A stretch of DNA of 59,367 bases from Candidatus Poribacteria bacterium (GTDB lineage Bacteria > Poribacteria > WGA-4E > WGA-3G), in the NCBI GenBank assembly GCA_022822085.1, contig JAJECK010000141.1, forward strand, positions 1 to 59,367, read 5' to 3'. The notes under the pieces were generated by a model, which was not told the origin of the DNA, did not search any database, and saw only the letters and a list, made by a program, of their open reading frames with translations. Shown one piece after another: positions 1-8,762 of this stretch; positions within the stretch are counted from its first letter, which is position 1, and the number at the start of each line of letters is the position of its first letter. Position numbers and translations under genes: made by a program.

Positions 1-13
1 ACGGTGCTTTGGC

Positions 14-60
14 GAGGGTGGCAAAGGTTGAATGATATTTCCGATGCCTTTGCCATCCTC
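14..60. repeat. 14-bp inverted repeat upstream of the Asp-box gene
   Basis: The arms GAGGGTGGCAAAGG (14-27) and CCTTTGCCATCCTC (47-60) are complementary with one mismatch and enclose a 19-nt loop. This is a stable hairpin. No T-run follows on the + strand, so it is not a clear intrinsic terminator. It could be the end of an upstream transcription unit or one of the short palindromic repeats common in this window. Confidence 0.5.
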
Positions 61-92
61 AATACCTCACAAGAAGGGGGAGTAACCAACAA

Positions 93-131
93 ATGAATCT
101 TATAGAATTATTCGAAAAAACTTATGGGTAA
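93..131 (+). other. 12-codon leader ORF with the best ribosome binding site
   Basis: A purine-rich Shine-Dalgarno stretch (AAGAAGGGGGAG, 71-82) is well placed for ATG 93, not for ATG 124. The frame from 93 encodes 12 residues, MNLIELFEKTYG, and stops at TAA 129-131, just after the downstream ATG in another frame. Either this is a translationally coupled leader peptide, or the first exon-like piece of the downstream protein has been cut off by an indel in the A6 run at 115-120. The sequence alone does not decide. Confidence 0.4.
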
Positions 132-2199
132 TAGTAAGACACATGAGGGGGAAAGCTACATTGTTTACGATAAAGGCATGAGTTTTAAACTACATAAACT
201 ACCAGTTGATGGAACTGAATGGCAACACGTTAGTGATTTTAGGCCGTCACATACAGATGATTTTTGGGAAAGAGTTACTATGATGGCAAAGTGGAACGGT
301 ACTCTCTATATTGTTGCATCTGTAGATAAAATAGGAAGAGAAACCGCACTAAACGAACTTTTCGCTTCAACGGATGATGGGGAAACCTGGGTTTCACTCG
401 GTAGATGTCCAGAAGGATGGGAGGTTGGATTAGCGGTGATGGATGATAAGTTTTACCTTGCTCTTGAACATGAGATTTTCGTATCTGAGGATATTGGAAA
501 GACCTGGAATGTTGTTGACGAGGGATTGAAAGGAGAAGTGAACACATTGAAGGTAATTCAAAACACGCTATTCGCAACAACAAGCACAGGCCTATATTAC
601 CTTGATGGTGATAGTTGGCGACGTTTGCAATTTCCGATCCCTGTTCCGATCCCTCAAGTAAAAACAATTGTTTCGCTTGCAGGAACTGAAAATTATCTAT
701 ATGCCCTGACAACATGGGATTGGCAAAATGTTGGACAGCAGGAACAGACTTGGGGGCTTTTCCGATCAACCGATAAAGGACAGTCGTGGACAGATATAAC
801 ACCGAAAAATGCCTCGCTTATCATGGGAGCTGAACCGTTTGAAGATGAACCTCAGGCAACGCTTGTCGCAGTGAAAAACACAGTATTAGTCATAGGTTGG
901 CGAGGCACTGCGGTGATTCGCTCAATTGACAACGGCGACACATGGACGCTTGAGAAAACTACCAATATTTCACTGATGCCTTATAGTGTTCACAATGCAA
1001 TAGCGTTAAATGAAAATACATTTTATTTACATGGACCTTCTGGATTCTATCGCTCAATTGATGGAGGCATATCGTGGAAAAGACTTGATACAGGGACGAC
1101 AAGCAACATAATTGACCTGATCAGTGTTAAGACAAGTAAAGAACAAAACACATCTAACTTCCTCTATGCAATGTTCTCCGGAAGTGTATATGATCGAGAG
1201 AAATGGGTGTTTAAATCCAATGATGAGGGAAAATCTTGGCGTGTAGTGAATCCAAAAATAGAAATTAAAGAAGATATACCTTCCTTTACTCGGATAGTAG
1301 GGTCTGATGGCGTGCTTTACGCAAAAAGTCGAGGACCCACCAGCTGGGCCCTCATGAGTCTGTATCGTATTTCTGAGGATCGCAATACGTTAGTACCGAT
1401 TAAAGACATGCCAGTCTTTAGCGCATCATCACTATTCAACCTACTGTACTATAGAGAGCCTGATAAAGGATCAGATAAGTCCTACTGGGAACAGTTGCAA
1501 GAAAGTTCTGTAGGTGCAACACAGTTCTTTAAATGGTTGGCTCAAATGGGTTCTTTACAACACAAAGGCTTTCGTCGCTCATACCAAGACAAACTTCGTG
1601 AATTTGGGTTAAGGGGACCGTTTGCAGTCAGTGGCGATACGTTTTATATGGAATACAACTTTAAGCTCTTCCGATGGGAACCGGGTGATACTGAATGGTA
1701 CGACACCGAACAGGAAGAAACCGCTAATTTGTCTTGGAAAATAGTAGAGCGGGAGCTCAAACTTGCCGTTTCAGATTACACTGTCTACGTTGGAAAACGG
1801 GATGGTCGCCTCGTTGTATCGTTTGATGGCGGAAATAATTGGCTTGATTTCACACCAGCACTGCCGTTTCCATTTAAAACTTTCAAAAAGATTATATTTG
1901 CGGGTACTACTGTATATGTGGCAACAGACGCGGGAGTTGCTACATCAAGTAACGGGAAACAGTGGCGCGCTATACTCGATTCGGAGGGAACAAATCTAAT
2001 CATGGAACACTTGGCTGTTGATGGCACAACGCTTTATGGTATCAACAATAACACTGGCATCTATCGCTTGGAAAGCGATGTTTGGGAACAGGTTATTTCA
2101 GATATACCTGAGAACATAACATCTCTTGCTGTTGATCGGAATACCTTATACGTGGGAACACAAAATAACGGCATGCTTCATTACAATCTTGAAGAATAA
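124..2199 (+). CDS. Asp-box (BNR/sialidase-type) beta-propeller protein
   Basis: A 691-residue protein with repeated Asp-box motifs of the S-x-D-x-G-x-T/S-W type, for example STDDGETW, SEDIGKTW, STDKGQSW, SIDNGDTW, SIDGGISW, SNDEGKSW and SFDGGNNW. These turns are diagnostic of multi-bladed beta-propellers of the sialidase/BNR or VPS10-like superfamily. Such folds bind glycans or proteins. No catalytic sialidase residues (RIP motif) are evident, so an enzymatic role is not claimed. No signal peptide is visible at ATG 124, and the good ribosome binding site belongs to the overlapping mini-ORF at 93, so the true N-terminus may be longer and frameshifted. The region around residues 440-530 is less repetitive and may be an insert between blades. 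It is the only gene on the + strand in the first 29 kb and is convergent with the next gene. Confidence 0.8.
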   Translation: MGNSKTHEGESYIVYDKGMSFKLHKLPVDGTEWQHVSDFRPSHTDDFWERVTMMAKWNGTLYIVASVDKIGRETALNELFASTDDGETWVSLGRCPEGWEVGLAVMDDKFYLALEHEIFVSEDIGKTWNVVDEGLKGEVNTLKVIQNTLFATTSTGLYYLDGDSWRRLQFPIPVPIPQVKTIVSLAGTENYLYALTTWDWQNVGQQEQTWGLFRSTDKGQSWTDITPKNASLIMGAEPFEDEPQATLVAVKNTVLVIGWRGTAVIRSIDNGDTWTLEKTTNISLMPYSVHNAIALNENTFYLHGPSGFYRSIDGGISWKRLDTGTTSNIIDLISVKTSKEQNTSNFLYAMFSGSVYDREKWVFKSNDEGKSWRVVNPKIEIKEDIPSFTRIVGSDGVLYAKSRGPTSWALMSLYRISEDRNTLVPIKDMPVFSASSLFNLLYYREPDKGSDKSYWEQLQESSVGATQFFKWLAQMGSLQHKGFRRSYQDKLREFGLRGPFAVSGDTFYMEYNFKLFRWEPGDTEWYDTEQEETANLSWKIVERELKLAVSDYTVYVGKRDGRLVVSFDGGNNWLDFTPALPFPFKTFKKIIFAGTTVYVATDAGVATSSNGKQWRAILDSEGTNLIMEHLAVDGTTLYGINNNTGIYRLESDVWEQVISDIPENITSLAVDRNTLYVGTQNNGMLHYNLEE

Positions 2200-2245
2200 T
2201 ATCCCTGTTTGGCAGTGCTGAATGCCTCATTTATTATCTATAGAA

Positions 2246-5200
2246 TTATAACTCCGCGCTGACTGTCATCTCTAAGCGATGTTCAGGTTTGCGTTGTTTT
2301 GTTGAAAGTAACCGATAATTCAATCTAAAAAGCAGATCGGTAAATTTGCGTAACCGATAATCCGCATTAGCACGCACTTCATGGCTTATACCTTCGTAGA
2401 AGTAGTATTGTGCATAAGGAACACCACCATCACTCTTGCCATAGCCAAGAGTATGGGTAACTTCAATTCGTCCCTTGCCGAATATACCGTAAATAATCCG
2501 ATTGTCAAAGGAGAAGGTGCGTGTCTTGGCATCAGGTTCATCATCAAGTTGCTCTATATCTGTAGTGCGTTTATATCCACCAGTACCGCTCCATCGCAAT
2601 GTCCGACTAATTTCATACTGCAGTTTCAATTCAGTTATCTGCTCAAATTGGCGTAGGTCAGAAATAGGTGTTGATGTCATCAAATCGGGGTTAGAAACCC
2701 CTCCTACATTAGAAAGGTTCAATTGACTATAACTCTCTGTTTCTCTACGTCGTTCCCAGTTGGCACCGATAGAGAGCCGTTGTGTTGGGTTGATAGAAAA
2801 AGAAAGATCCCAGGTTCTATGTTTTCTATGCCGTTCCTGGGTGTTGATTCGTCGATTGAGCGACCGTCCCATCCGGAGATTGCCTTCAATACTGAACAGC
2901 GGTGATGGAGAGAATTCAATCCGATGATGTTGGTTAACACGTCCGAATAGTGTTTCTGAACCTTGCAGGTTTTGCAGCAGATATAATGAAATAGCATCTT
3001 CCGCTTCCTGCTCCTCAGTAAGCCACAAGCGTGTCTGGATTCTGAGTGCCTTGATGAACCAAGTGAAAGGATTGGAATTTTCAGTGTTCTCTTGTTGATT
3101 GAGACTACCTGGCCCCCTACCAAAGTTTCGGGAACGTCTGGCAAAGAACTGCCGAGGCTGGAAGCGGAGTCGGAATGCAGCATCAACTGCTGTTGTGGGT
3201 TTGTCTCCAACATTTTGATAGATCTTGATATATGTGCCTTCCTCTGGATCCTCTACATAACGTAGATCATCTAATCTAACGTAAAAGCCTTCGCCCGGTT
3301 GGATTCTATGTCCTGTGAGTGGGTGTATGTCGGTATAGATTTCACGACGTTGGGTCGTCAGTTTTTTGTCCAATTCATAAGTAATTTCAGCATCTATTGC
3401 CCGACTGAACGGTGTCAATTGGATGGTAGTATCTGCTAACTGCGTTGTTGTGTCTGTTCCGAGATCAGAATGTGCTTTTACCATTCTGCGTGCAAGGTTT
3501 GTTCGTAAGTTAACCCAATTGCCTTGTTGTGAAAAGAGACCAACTTTCCATGTCTGTGCTGTTGTAGAACGAAGCCAATCAGAAATGCCTATATTCTGAC
3601 CGTCAAGTGTCAACAATGGTTCTTTGCCAAAGGACTGTTCAAGTTCGTAACTTGTTTGAATTGCAGCCCATTTGAAATCTATCAAGTTGATATGTCCAGA
3701 AGTGCGATTACGCCTGCGGTTTCGGAAAGCGGAGAAATCATCAGTTGAGAGGAATCGGTTGTATGTACCAATAAATTCAAAAGGCGAGAGAAGATAAGAT
3801 AGACTTCCTTCTTGCCTTATTTTCTGGATGCTTTCATCCGTATTCTCTGTCTCCTTGTTTGGTTCTATCAGAGATGTGCTGCGATAGTCATTCCAGCGTA
3901 GATTGGGTAACCGCTGCAGAAACGACATCTTTCCAGTCGGTGTCTTTGGGGCAAGTTCGCTTTCCAAAGCACTCGGTCTCCGCGCACTATCTCTTTGATA
4001 TTGCGAAGACGAGGTGTATAGATTTTCCACTTGTGGTGAAGCCGCTGTCAAAGCTGCGCCTCTGCTCGCCTTTGGTGTGAAACTGCCCCCCCAATTGATA
4101 TTATTACGTCGGGTTGTCGGCCCTTCTAATGCTGATTCAGTTGTTCTACCTGCACCAACATCAAACTGTAACCATTGGTACGGCAGCAATTTGAAACCGA
4201 GATTTAAGGTCTGTTCATCTGACGCTTGTGATACAGAAGTAGGGTCAAACAGGAATGCATCCTCAAATCCTTCGGTTGCGTATTGCGTCACATACCTATC
4301 ACGGTTCCGATTGTTCCGTGATGCACCGACAGGTAAAAAGTTTGCATCCATTGTTCGCACATCAAGATTACCGATCAGTTTTGGATTTAGTTTCTTTGAC
4401 CAAGTAGGAATGTCCCAACTTGTGCTACCGATGAGTTTCCAAGCGTTGCTTACATCCTTTCTGTCCACTGTGGAATAGGTGTTCTTATCAACTGCACTCA
4501 TAGCGAATTCTCCGTTGATCCATGTCTGTTCAGCAAGATTAAGACGACTCTCTAATCCCCACACAGTGTGTTTCTGCGGAGGTATAAGCAGTGTGCCATC
4601 ACCTTCTGGGTCAAGATGATTTAGACGGAGAGAAGCCAGATCATCCTCATTAAGCAAAACTAATGCTTGTTCGGGATCGTCCATATCGGATTCTACTGCG
4701 TAAGATGTCCCGATGGATAACCATTGCCCAGGGAATATGAAAACGTTGTTGATTCCATACAGATTCTGTTGATATGCCCGATCTTCAGGGATATACTCAA
4801 AATCGACACGGATAACGTCATTGCTTGTAATCAGATGTTTGCTGTTGAATTCAATAATCGGATCACCGTATTCGCGAATGATGTAATCGTTATTTTCACC
4901 GCGTCGCATCTTCTCACCGTTAAGCCATACAATCTCACTACCTGCCTTGACGATGACAAACTGATTATTCACATCAAGTCGATATTCACTGCGACCTTCC
5001 TTTCCACGAATAACCTTGCTTGTGGACTGTCCTTTTGGCAATGCGCTTGGAATGAGATGAAATTGTCCCCACTCAAAATCCCCTTCAACTTTAACACCCT
5101 CTAATGCGCGCGGAAAAAAGATAAATTCGGATGGACCTAAAGATGCATTGAAATCCCCTAAAATGCCTGTCACATTCGGATGCATGATACGGATGAGTTT

Positions 5201-5893
5201 CTGATTGATGTCCTGTATATCTTCGGTCATCCCTTCGGGTTGAATGGGTAAATCTTGGTCAGATAGCATTGCCAACACCTCAATGTTATCCGAGACGTTA
5301 CCACGCACATTGATACGGAACTCCTGATTCTGTGATAGGGAACGTCCACTTCCGACAGCAATACCAAACGTCCGACTACCGGAATACTCTAACTGTGATG
5401 GTGAAGTTGGGGATGGTGTGCGGGGAGTAGTTGTCGGTTTGCTTTCCAAATCGGTGGATATGTCCTTTGTCGTCTCTGATAGATCGTCAGGTGGTGTTCC
5501 GTAAAGGGCTCGTTTATATATCCTCTGTATATTGAACGGGATTGCTCTATAGGTTATAGTCCATGTGATGTCTTTTTGTGCAGCAACAGATTCATCAAAG
5601 ATAATCTTGCCTGTTGTATAGTCAATTTGGTAGTCTTTTCCACGGACCAGAATCTTTCCTTTATTATCCGTAATCTGCTCACTCTTTTGAAAAATAGGTG
5701 GGTGTTTGACTATCCATTCAGTATTTCCTGCTTGCAACTTTATATTTTCGGACTTTTCAATTATGGAAAAGGAAGGTAATTTGAGGGGTGGGTTCTGTTT
5801 TTGGGTTTCAGTCTCTGTATATGCAAAATTGATGGAAGAACAGACGATAGTACATATAAACAGTGGAAGTAGGAGTTTTGTATACCATGCCAT
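2246..5893 (-). CDS. SprA-like outer-membrane beta-barrel protein
   Basis: A very large exported protein (about 1,215 residues) with an N-terminal signal peptide (hydrophobic LLLPLFICTIVCSSI, cleavage near FAYT). Residues about 40-130 and 310-380 carry two copies of a G-x-DY-x-I-DY-x-x-G-x-I-x-F type module, which is found in SprA and related large translocon or adhesin proteins of the FCB group. The C-terminal half is rich in alternating aromatic/charged strands (LRWSGTGGYKRTT, LLFRLNYRLLS) and ends in a short strand, as expected of an outer-membrane barrel. I chose ATG 5893 over ATG 5908 because GGAAGG lies just upstream of it. It follows the NHL lipoprotein gene by 26 bp, so the two are probably co-transcribed. 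The role is unknown; surface secretion or adhesion is an inference from the family. Confidence 0.7.
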   Translation of the reverse strand: MAWYTKLLLPLFICTIVCSSINFAYTETETQKQNPPLKLPSFSIIEKSENIKLQAGNTEWIVKHPPIFQKSEQITDNKGKILVRGKDYQIDYTTGKIIFDESVAAQKDITWTITYRAIPFNIQRIYKRALYGTPPDDLSETTKDISTDLESKPTTTPRTPSPTSPSQLEYSGSRTFGIAVGSGRSLSQNQEFRINVRGNVSDNIEVLAMLSDQDLPIQPEGMTEDIQDINQKLIRIMHPNVTGILGDFNASLGPSEFIFFPRALEGVKVEGDFEWGQFHLIPSALPKGQSTSKVIRGKEGRSEYRLDVNNQFVIVKAGSEIVWLNGEKMRRGENNDYIIREYGDPIIEFNSKHLITSNDVIRVDFEYIPEDRAYQQNLYGINNVFIFPGQWLSIGTSYAVESDMDDPEQALVLLNEDDLASLRLNHLDPEGDGTLLIPPQKHTVWGLESRLNLAEQTWINGEFAMSAVDKNTYSTVDRKDVSNAWKLIGSTSWDIPTWSKKLNPKLIGNLDVRTMDANFLPVGASRNNRNRDRYVTQYATEGFEDAFLFDPTSVSQASDEQTLNLGFKLLPYQWLQFDVGAGRTTESALEGPTTRRNNINWGGSFTPKASRGAALTAASPQVENLYTSSSQYQRDSARRPSALESELAPKTPTGKMSFLQRLPNLRWNDYRSTSLIEPNKETENTDESIQKIRQEGSLSYLLSPFEFIGTYNRFLSTDDFSAFRNRRRNRTSGHINLIDFKWAAIQTSYELEQSFGKEPLLTLDGQNIGISDWLRSTTAQTWKVGLFSQQGNWVNLRTNLARRMVKAHSDLGTDTTTQLADTTIQLTPFSRAIDAEITYELDKKLTTQRREIYTDIHPLTGHRIQPGEGFYVRLDDLRYVEDPEEGTYIKIYQNVGDKPTTAVDAAFRLRFQPRQFFARRSRNFGRGPGSLNQQENTENSNPFTWFIKALRIQTRLWLTEEQEAEDAISLYLLQNLQGSETLFGRVNQHHRIEFSPSPLFSIEGNLRMGRSLNRRINTQERHRKHRTWDLSFSINPTQRLSIGANWERRRETESYSQLNLSNVGGVSNPDLMTSTPISDLRQFEQITELKLQYEISRTLRWSGTGGYKRTTDIEQLDDEPDAKTRTFSFDNRIIYGIFGKGRIEVTHTLGYGKSDGGVPYAQYYFYEGISHEVRANADYRLRKFTDLLFRLNYRLLSTKQRKPEHRLEMTVSAEL

Positions 5894-5919
5894 CCTTCTA
5901 CCTTCCATTCCTATATATC

Positions 5920-7008
5920 TTATTCTTTTGAATTTGCATCAGATGTAGAATTGGTCTTGAATATCACATTGAAAACTTTAATGTCTCCTGCTTCTGTGTC
6001 ACTTACATATACCTGTCCTTCTTGTGAAACAGCGATACCGCATGGATTCAAAAGCGTTTTCACTGTGAATTCCGTAACCGAGCGACCTTCTGGTGTAAAT
6101 ATCTGAATCCTCCGATTACCACTGTCGGTGACATATATATAATTCCAGTCGTCTATTGCAATCCGCTTCGGTTCTCGGAATTGACCGAGTTCGCTGCCTT
6201 TCTCACCCCACGTCTTCGTCGGATTTCCACTGAAATCGTAACTCACAATTCGATGGTTGCCCGTATCCACGACATATACTGTCCCATGCGGATTAACAGC
6301 AAGATCAGTGGGATTCCAGAACTGTTCTCGATGACTACCGAAACTTCCCATATCGTTTATAGGAACGAGGTTTTTGCTGAATTGTACCCAACGGTGATTG
6401 CGTGTGTCTACTACATATACCTCTCCATTCCGACCAATACCGATACCTTCAGGAGCATCAAACTGATAGTCGTCAGATGTTGTTGCAATCGGATAAAATA
6501 TCCTGTTCACAAGATTACAATACTGCACTCGATTGTTACCTGTATCTGCAACATAGAGCGTGTCCAAACTGAGTGCGAGATCGTTAGGATAATCAAATTC
6601 CCCTTCACGCCATCCAAAACTACCGAATTCAGTAATGAAATGTCCATCCGTATCAATCACCTGTACTCTGTTGTTCCCTGCGTCTGCCACGTATAACTGC
6701 CGATATGGGTCTAAAACAATTCCCATAGGCATAAGAAATTCGCCTGCTCCCTGTCCAGTTCTACCAATCGTTTTGAGGTAAACCACCCCTAATATAGGCG
6801 GAGATTCTCGTGTTCTGATAGAAGAGACGAGATCTACGTTTGGAACTATTGGGGGTTGTAGGACACCTTTACCATCAGGTTCAGGCATGGCACAACTTAT
6901 GAAACATAGGAGCGTAACACAAATGAGAAATGTACCGCAGCGAAATGACTTTACCTTCGCATTCTTAATTGTAGAAAAGAGAGATGGAGGCGTTGTTAAC
7001 TGAACCAT
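5920..7008 (-). CDS. NHL-repeat beta-propeller lipoprotein
   Basis: About 362 residues from ATG 7008. The open frame extends further upstream to 7089, but that part overlaps the previous gene and would place the hydrophobic segment too far inside. The N-terminus has a basic stretch, the core CGTFLICVTLLCFIS and a lipobox-like FISC, so it is probably a lipoprotein. The rest is NHL repeats (VADAGNNRVQVID, VADTGNNRVQYCN, VDTRNHRWVQF, VDTGNHRIVSY, TDSGNRRIQIF, SDTEAGDIKVF), which gives a six-bladed propeller. NHL propellers bind proteins or ligands and some have lyase activity; nothing here indicates catalysis. It sits 22 bp after a second lipoprotein gene and 26 bp before the barrel gene, which suggests an envelope operon. 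Confidence 0.75.
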   Translation of the reverse strand: MVQLTTPPSLFSTIKNAKVKSFRCGTFLICVTLLCFISCAMPEPDGKGVLQPPIVPNVDLVSSIRTRESPPILGVVYLKTIGRTGQGAGEFLMPMGIVLDPYRQLYVADAGNNRVQVIDTDGHFITEFGSFGWREGEFDYPNDLALSLDTLYVADTGNNRVQYCNLVNRIFYPIATTSDDYQFDAPEGIGIGRNGEVYVVDTRNHRWVQFSKNLVPINDMGSFGSHREQFWNPTDLAVNPHGTVYVVDTGNHRIVSYDFSGNPTKTWGEKGSELGQFREPKRIAIDDWNYIYVTDSGNRRIQIFTPEGRSVTEFTVKTLLNPCGIAVSQEGQVYVSDTEAGDIKVFNVIFKTNSTSDANSKE

Positions 7009-7030
7009 TGAAAAATGTGAGAAATTGGCA

Positions 7031-7708
7031 TCAACCCCGTTGCACCCTAAATTTGAAAACAAATGATGTCTGCTGTTCATTAAATTCACTCGTCACACCG
7101 GGAACAATAATCCGAAGATTATTTGATTTGGTGCTCCGTTTTGGAAAATAGAGATAGAACAGCGAGTTATTTTTCGGCATTACGTTAGTCTTCTTATAAT
7201 CATCTGTTGGCAAAACGGCAGCATCCCCTTGAATACGAATAGTTTTGTCATATCGGAAGACATCTGCTGCAAATTCAGGTGGTAACTTCGGTTTAAAATT
7301 CCTTGGTAAATGGAATGATAGTTGTGACTTATCAACTTGATTTACCATATTGCCAGTTTGGTCAAGTAGTTGACAATCTTCTCTTTTGTATGTAATCCAG
7401 TGGTCTGTGCTATTGGAAATTAGTATAGCGAATGCATCGAGGTTTTTTACTTCATGGAGCGGTACTGCCATGGCGACAATTCCATTTTTCCTGTATATCA
7501 CGGTGCCGGTTTGTGGCGTAATAATGGCATTCGGATCAAATACTGGTACAATCCGTTCAGGTCTAAAGATGTCTACGATAAAATCTCGTGTCTTTGCACA
7601 TCCACTAAAAGATCCAAAGAGTACTATGATCACAAAGAGTTGAAGTATAAACCTCCAAATACGATCTAAGTTGTGGACGGTTTCTGTAGTCTTATACTGT
7701 AATTTCAT
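7031..7708 (-). CDS. Predicted lipoprotein of unknown function
   Basis: A 225-residue protein starting at ATG 7708, which has a strong Shine-Dalgarno (AAGAGGAG) 7 nt upstream; the frame is open to 7768 but that would overlap the ROK gene. A long charged N-region is followed by FILQLFVIIVLFGSFSGC, a signal with lipobox FSGC. The mature domain is a beta-rich sequence with no motif I recognise (AVPLHEVKNLDAFAILISN, FKPKLPPEFAADVF). That pattern resembles periplasmic immunoglobulin-like assembly or stress lipoproteins. It lies between the ROK kinase (22 bp gap) and the NHL lipoprotein (22 bp gap), so it is probably part of the same operon and works in the envelope. Confidence 0.6.
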   Translation of the reverse strand: MKLQYKTTETVHNLDRIWRFILQLFVIIVLFGSFSGCAKTRDFIVDIFRPERIVPVFDPNAIITPQTGTVIYRKNGIVAMAVPLHEVKNLDAFAILISNSTDHWITYKREDCQLLDQTGNMVNQVDKSQLSFHLPRNFKPKLPPEFAADVFRYDKTIRIQGDAAVLPTDDYKKTNVMPKNNSLFYLYFPKRSTKSNNLRIIVPGVTSEFNEQQTSFVFKFRVQRG

Positions 7709-7730
7709 CAAAATACTCCTCTTATGTCTG

Positions 7731-8696
7731 TTATTGGTCAGTATATGGTAACATCGCTGCTCCGACAAGCCCTGCGTTGTTTCCTAATTTTGCTGGCACG
7801 ATTTCCATTTTACGAGGGATATCCATTGCGCGTTTTGCGAATTCTGAGCGAATATGTTGAAAAAGTAGGGCTTCCCCTGCTGCTGCAATTCCTCCACCTA
7901 TGATTGCAATTTGCGGGTTGAGAATATGGGCAATAGATGTCAATGCTACTCCGATATATCTTCCGGTCTCAGAGAAGATTTCTTGAGCAAGTGCGTCCCC
8001 AGCGGACGCTGCTTGCGCGATCCGCTTCGGTGTTAATCCCTGAGGTTTCAAGCAGGTTTTCTGTCCCTCAGTGATCTGTTGTTGTGTGCGTTCAACGATG
8101 TGTCTTGCACCAGCATAAGCTTCGAGACAACCGTGATTCCCGCATCCGCACTGACGTCCATTCGGTTGAACAACGGTGTGTCCTAATTCACCTGCTGTAT
8201 TCCAACTACCGTGATATACTTTTCTGTTGATGACAACTCCCCCACCGACCCCTGTTCCAAGTGTAAGTGCTACAACATTTTCATACCCAATACCCGCACC
8301 GTGGTGCAGTTCACCCAGGACCATCACATTTACATCATTGTCAATATAGAGTGGAATGCTTAAACCATCAAGTTCAGCAGAGATATAATTCAGTAGCGGG
8401 ATATCTGTCCAACCAGGAAAGTTCGGTGAAAAGTGGATGATGCCACTACCAGCAATGATAAGACCGGGAGCACCTAAACCAATTCCAATAATCTTCTGTC
8501 TAATGTCATCACTACGATCTGATTCTGCTGTTTTAATTACTTGTTGGATTGTCTGAGCAATACGCGCAGCAATTGCTTTTGCGCCCTCATTTACACGAGT
8601 AGAAACGACTATACGACATGAAAGTTTACCGTCTGCAGTCAATAATCCTGCTTTAATGTCAGTCCCACCCAGATCAATCCCGATACTATATTGCAT
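7731..8696 (-). CDS. ROK-family sugar kinase (glucokinase-like)
   Basis: About 321 residues from ATG 8696; a TTG at 8735 would add 13 residues, but family members start close to the YSIGIDLGGTDIKAGLL phosphate-binding motif, which begins at residue 3 from this ATG. A second nucleotide-binding segment (VVALTLGTGVGGGVVINRK) and the ROK zinc-binding signature CGCGNHGCLEAYAGA are intact. The catalytic Asp is in YIDNDVNVMVLGE. ROK kinases phosphorylate glucose, N-acetylglucosamine, mannose or similar sugars with ATP; the substrate cannot be told from sequence. No DNA-binding N-terminus is present, so it is an enzyme rather than an NagC-type repressor. It follows galK by 66 bp on the same strand. 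Confidence 0.88.
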   Translation of the reverse strand: MQYSIGIDLGGTDIKAGLLTADGKLSCRIVVSTRVNEGAKAIAARIAQTIQQVIKTAESDRSDDIRQKIIGIGLGAPGLIIAGSGIIHFSPNFPGWTDIPLLNYISAELDGLSIPLYIDNDVNVMVLGELHHGAGIGYENVVALTLGTGVGGGVVINRKVYHGSWNTAGELGHTVVQPNGRQCGCGNHGCLEAYAGARHIVERTQQQITEGQKTCLKPQGLTPKRIAQAASAGDALAQEIFSETGRYIGVALTSIAHILNPQIAIIGGGIAAAGEALLFQHIRSEFAKRAMDIPRKMEIVPAKLGNNAGLVGAAMLPYTDQ

Positions 8697-8762
8697 ATAC
8701 GAGTAACTTTCTGCGGCAGTTAATATTCCTCCCAATGCGAATTGATGACTGCCAATTTTATC

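Noticed and set aside
278-802. 174-codon open frame opposite the Asp-box gene
   Set aside because: It is a shadow of the propeller repeats; no ribosome binding site and no protein features.
2719-3213. 164-codon frame within the SprA-like gene
   Set aside because: Same strand, other frame, low-complexity shadow; the long frame has signal peptide and family motifs.
4014-4478. 154-codon + strand frame opposite the SprA-like gene
   Set aside because: Composition is that of an antisense shadow and there is no start site.
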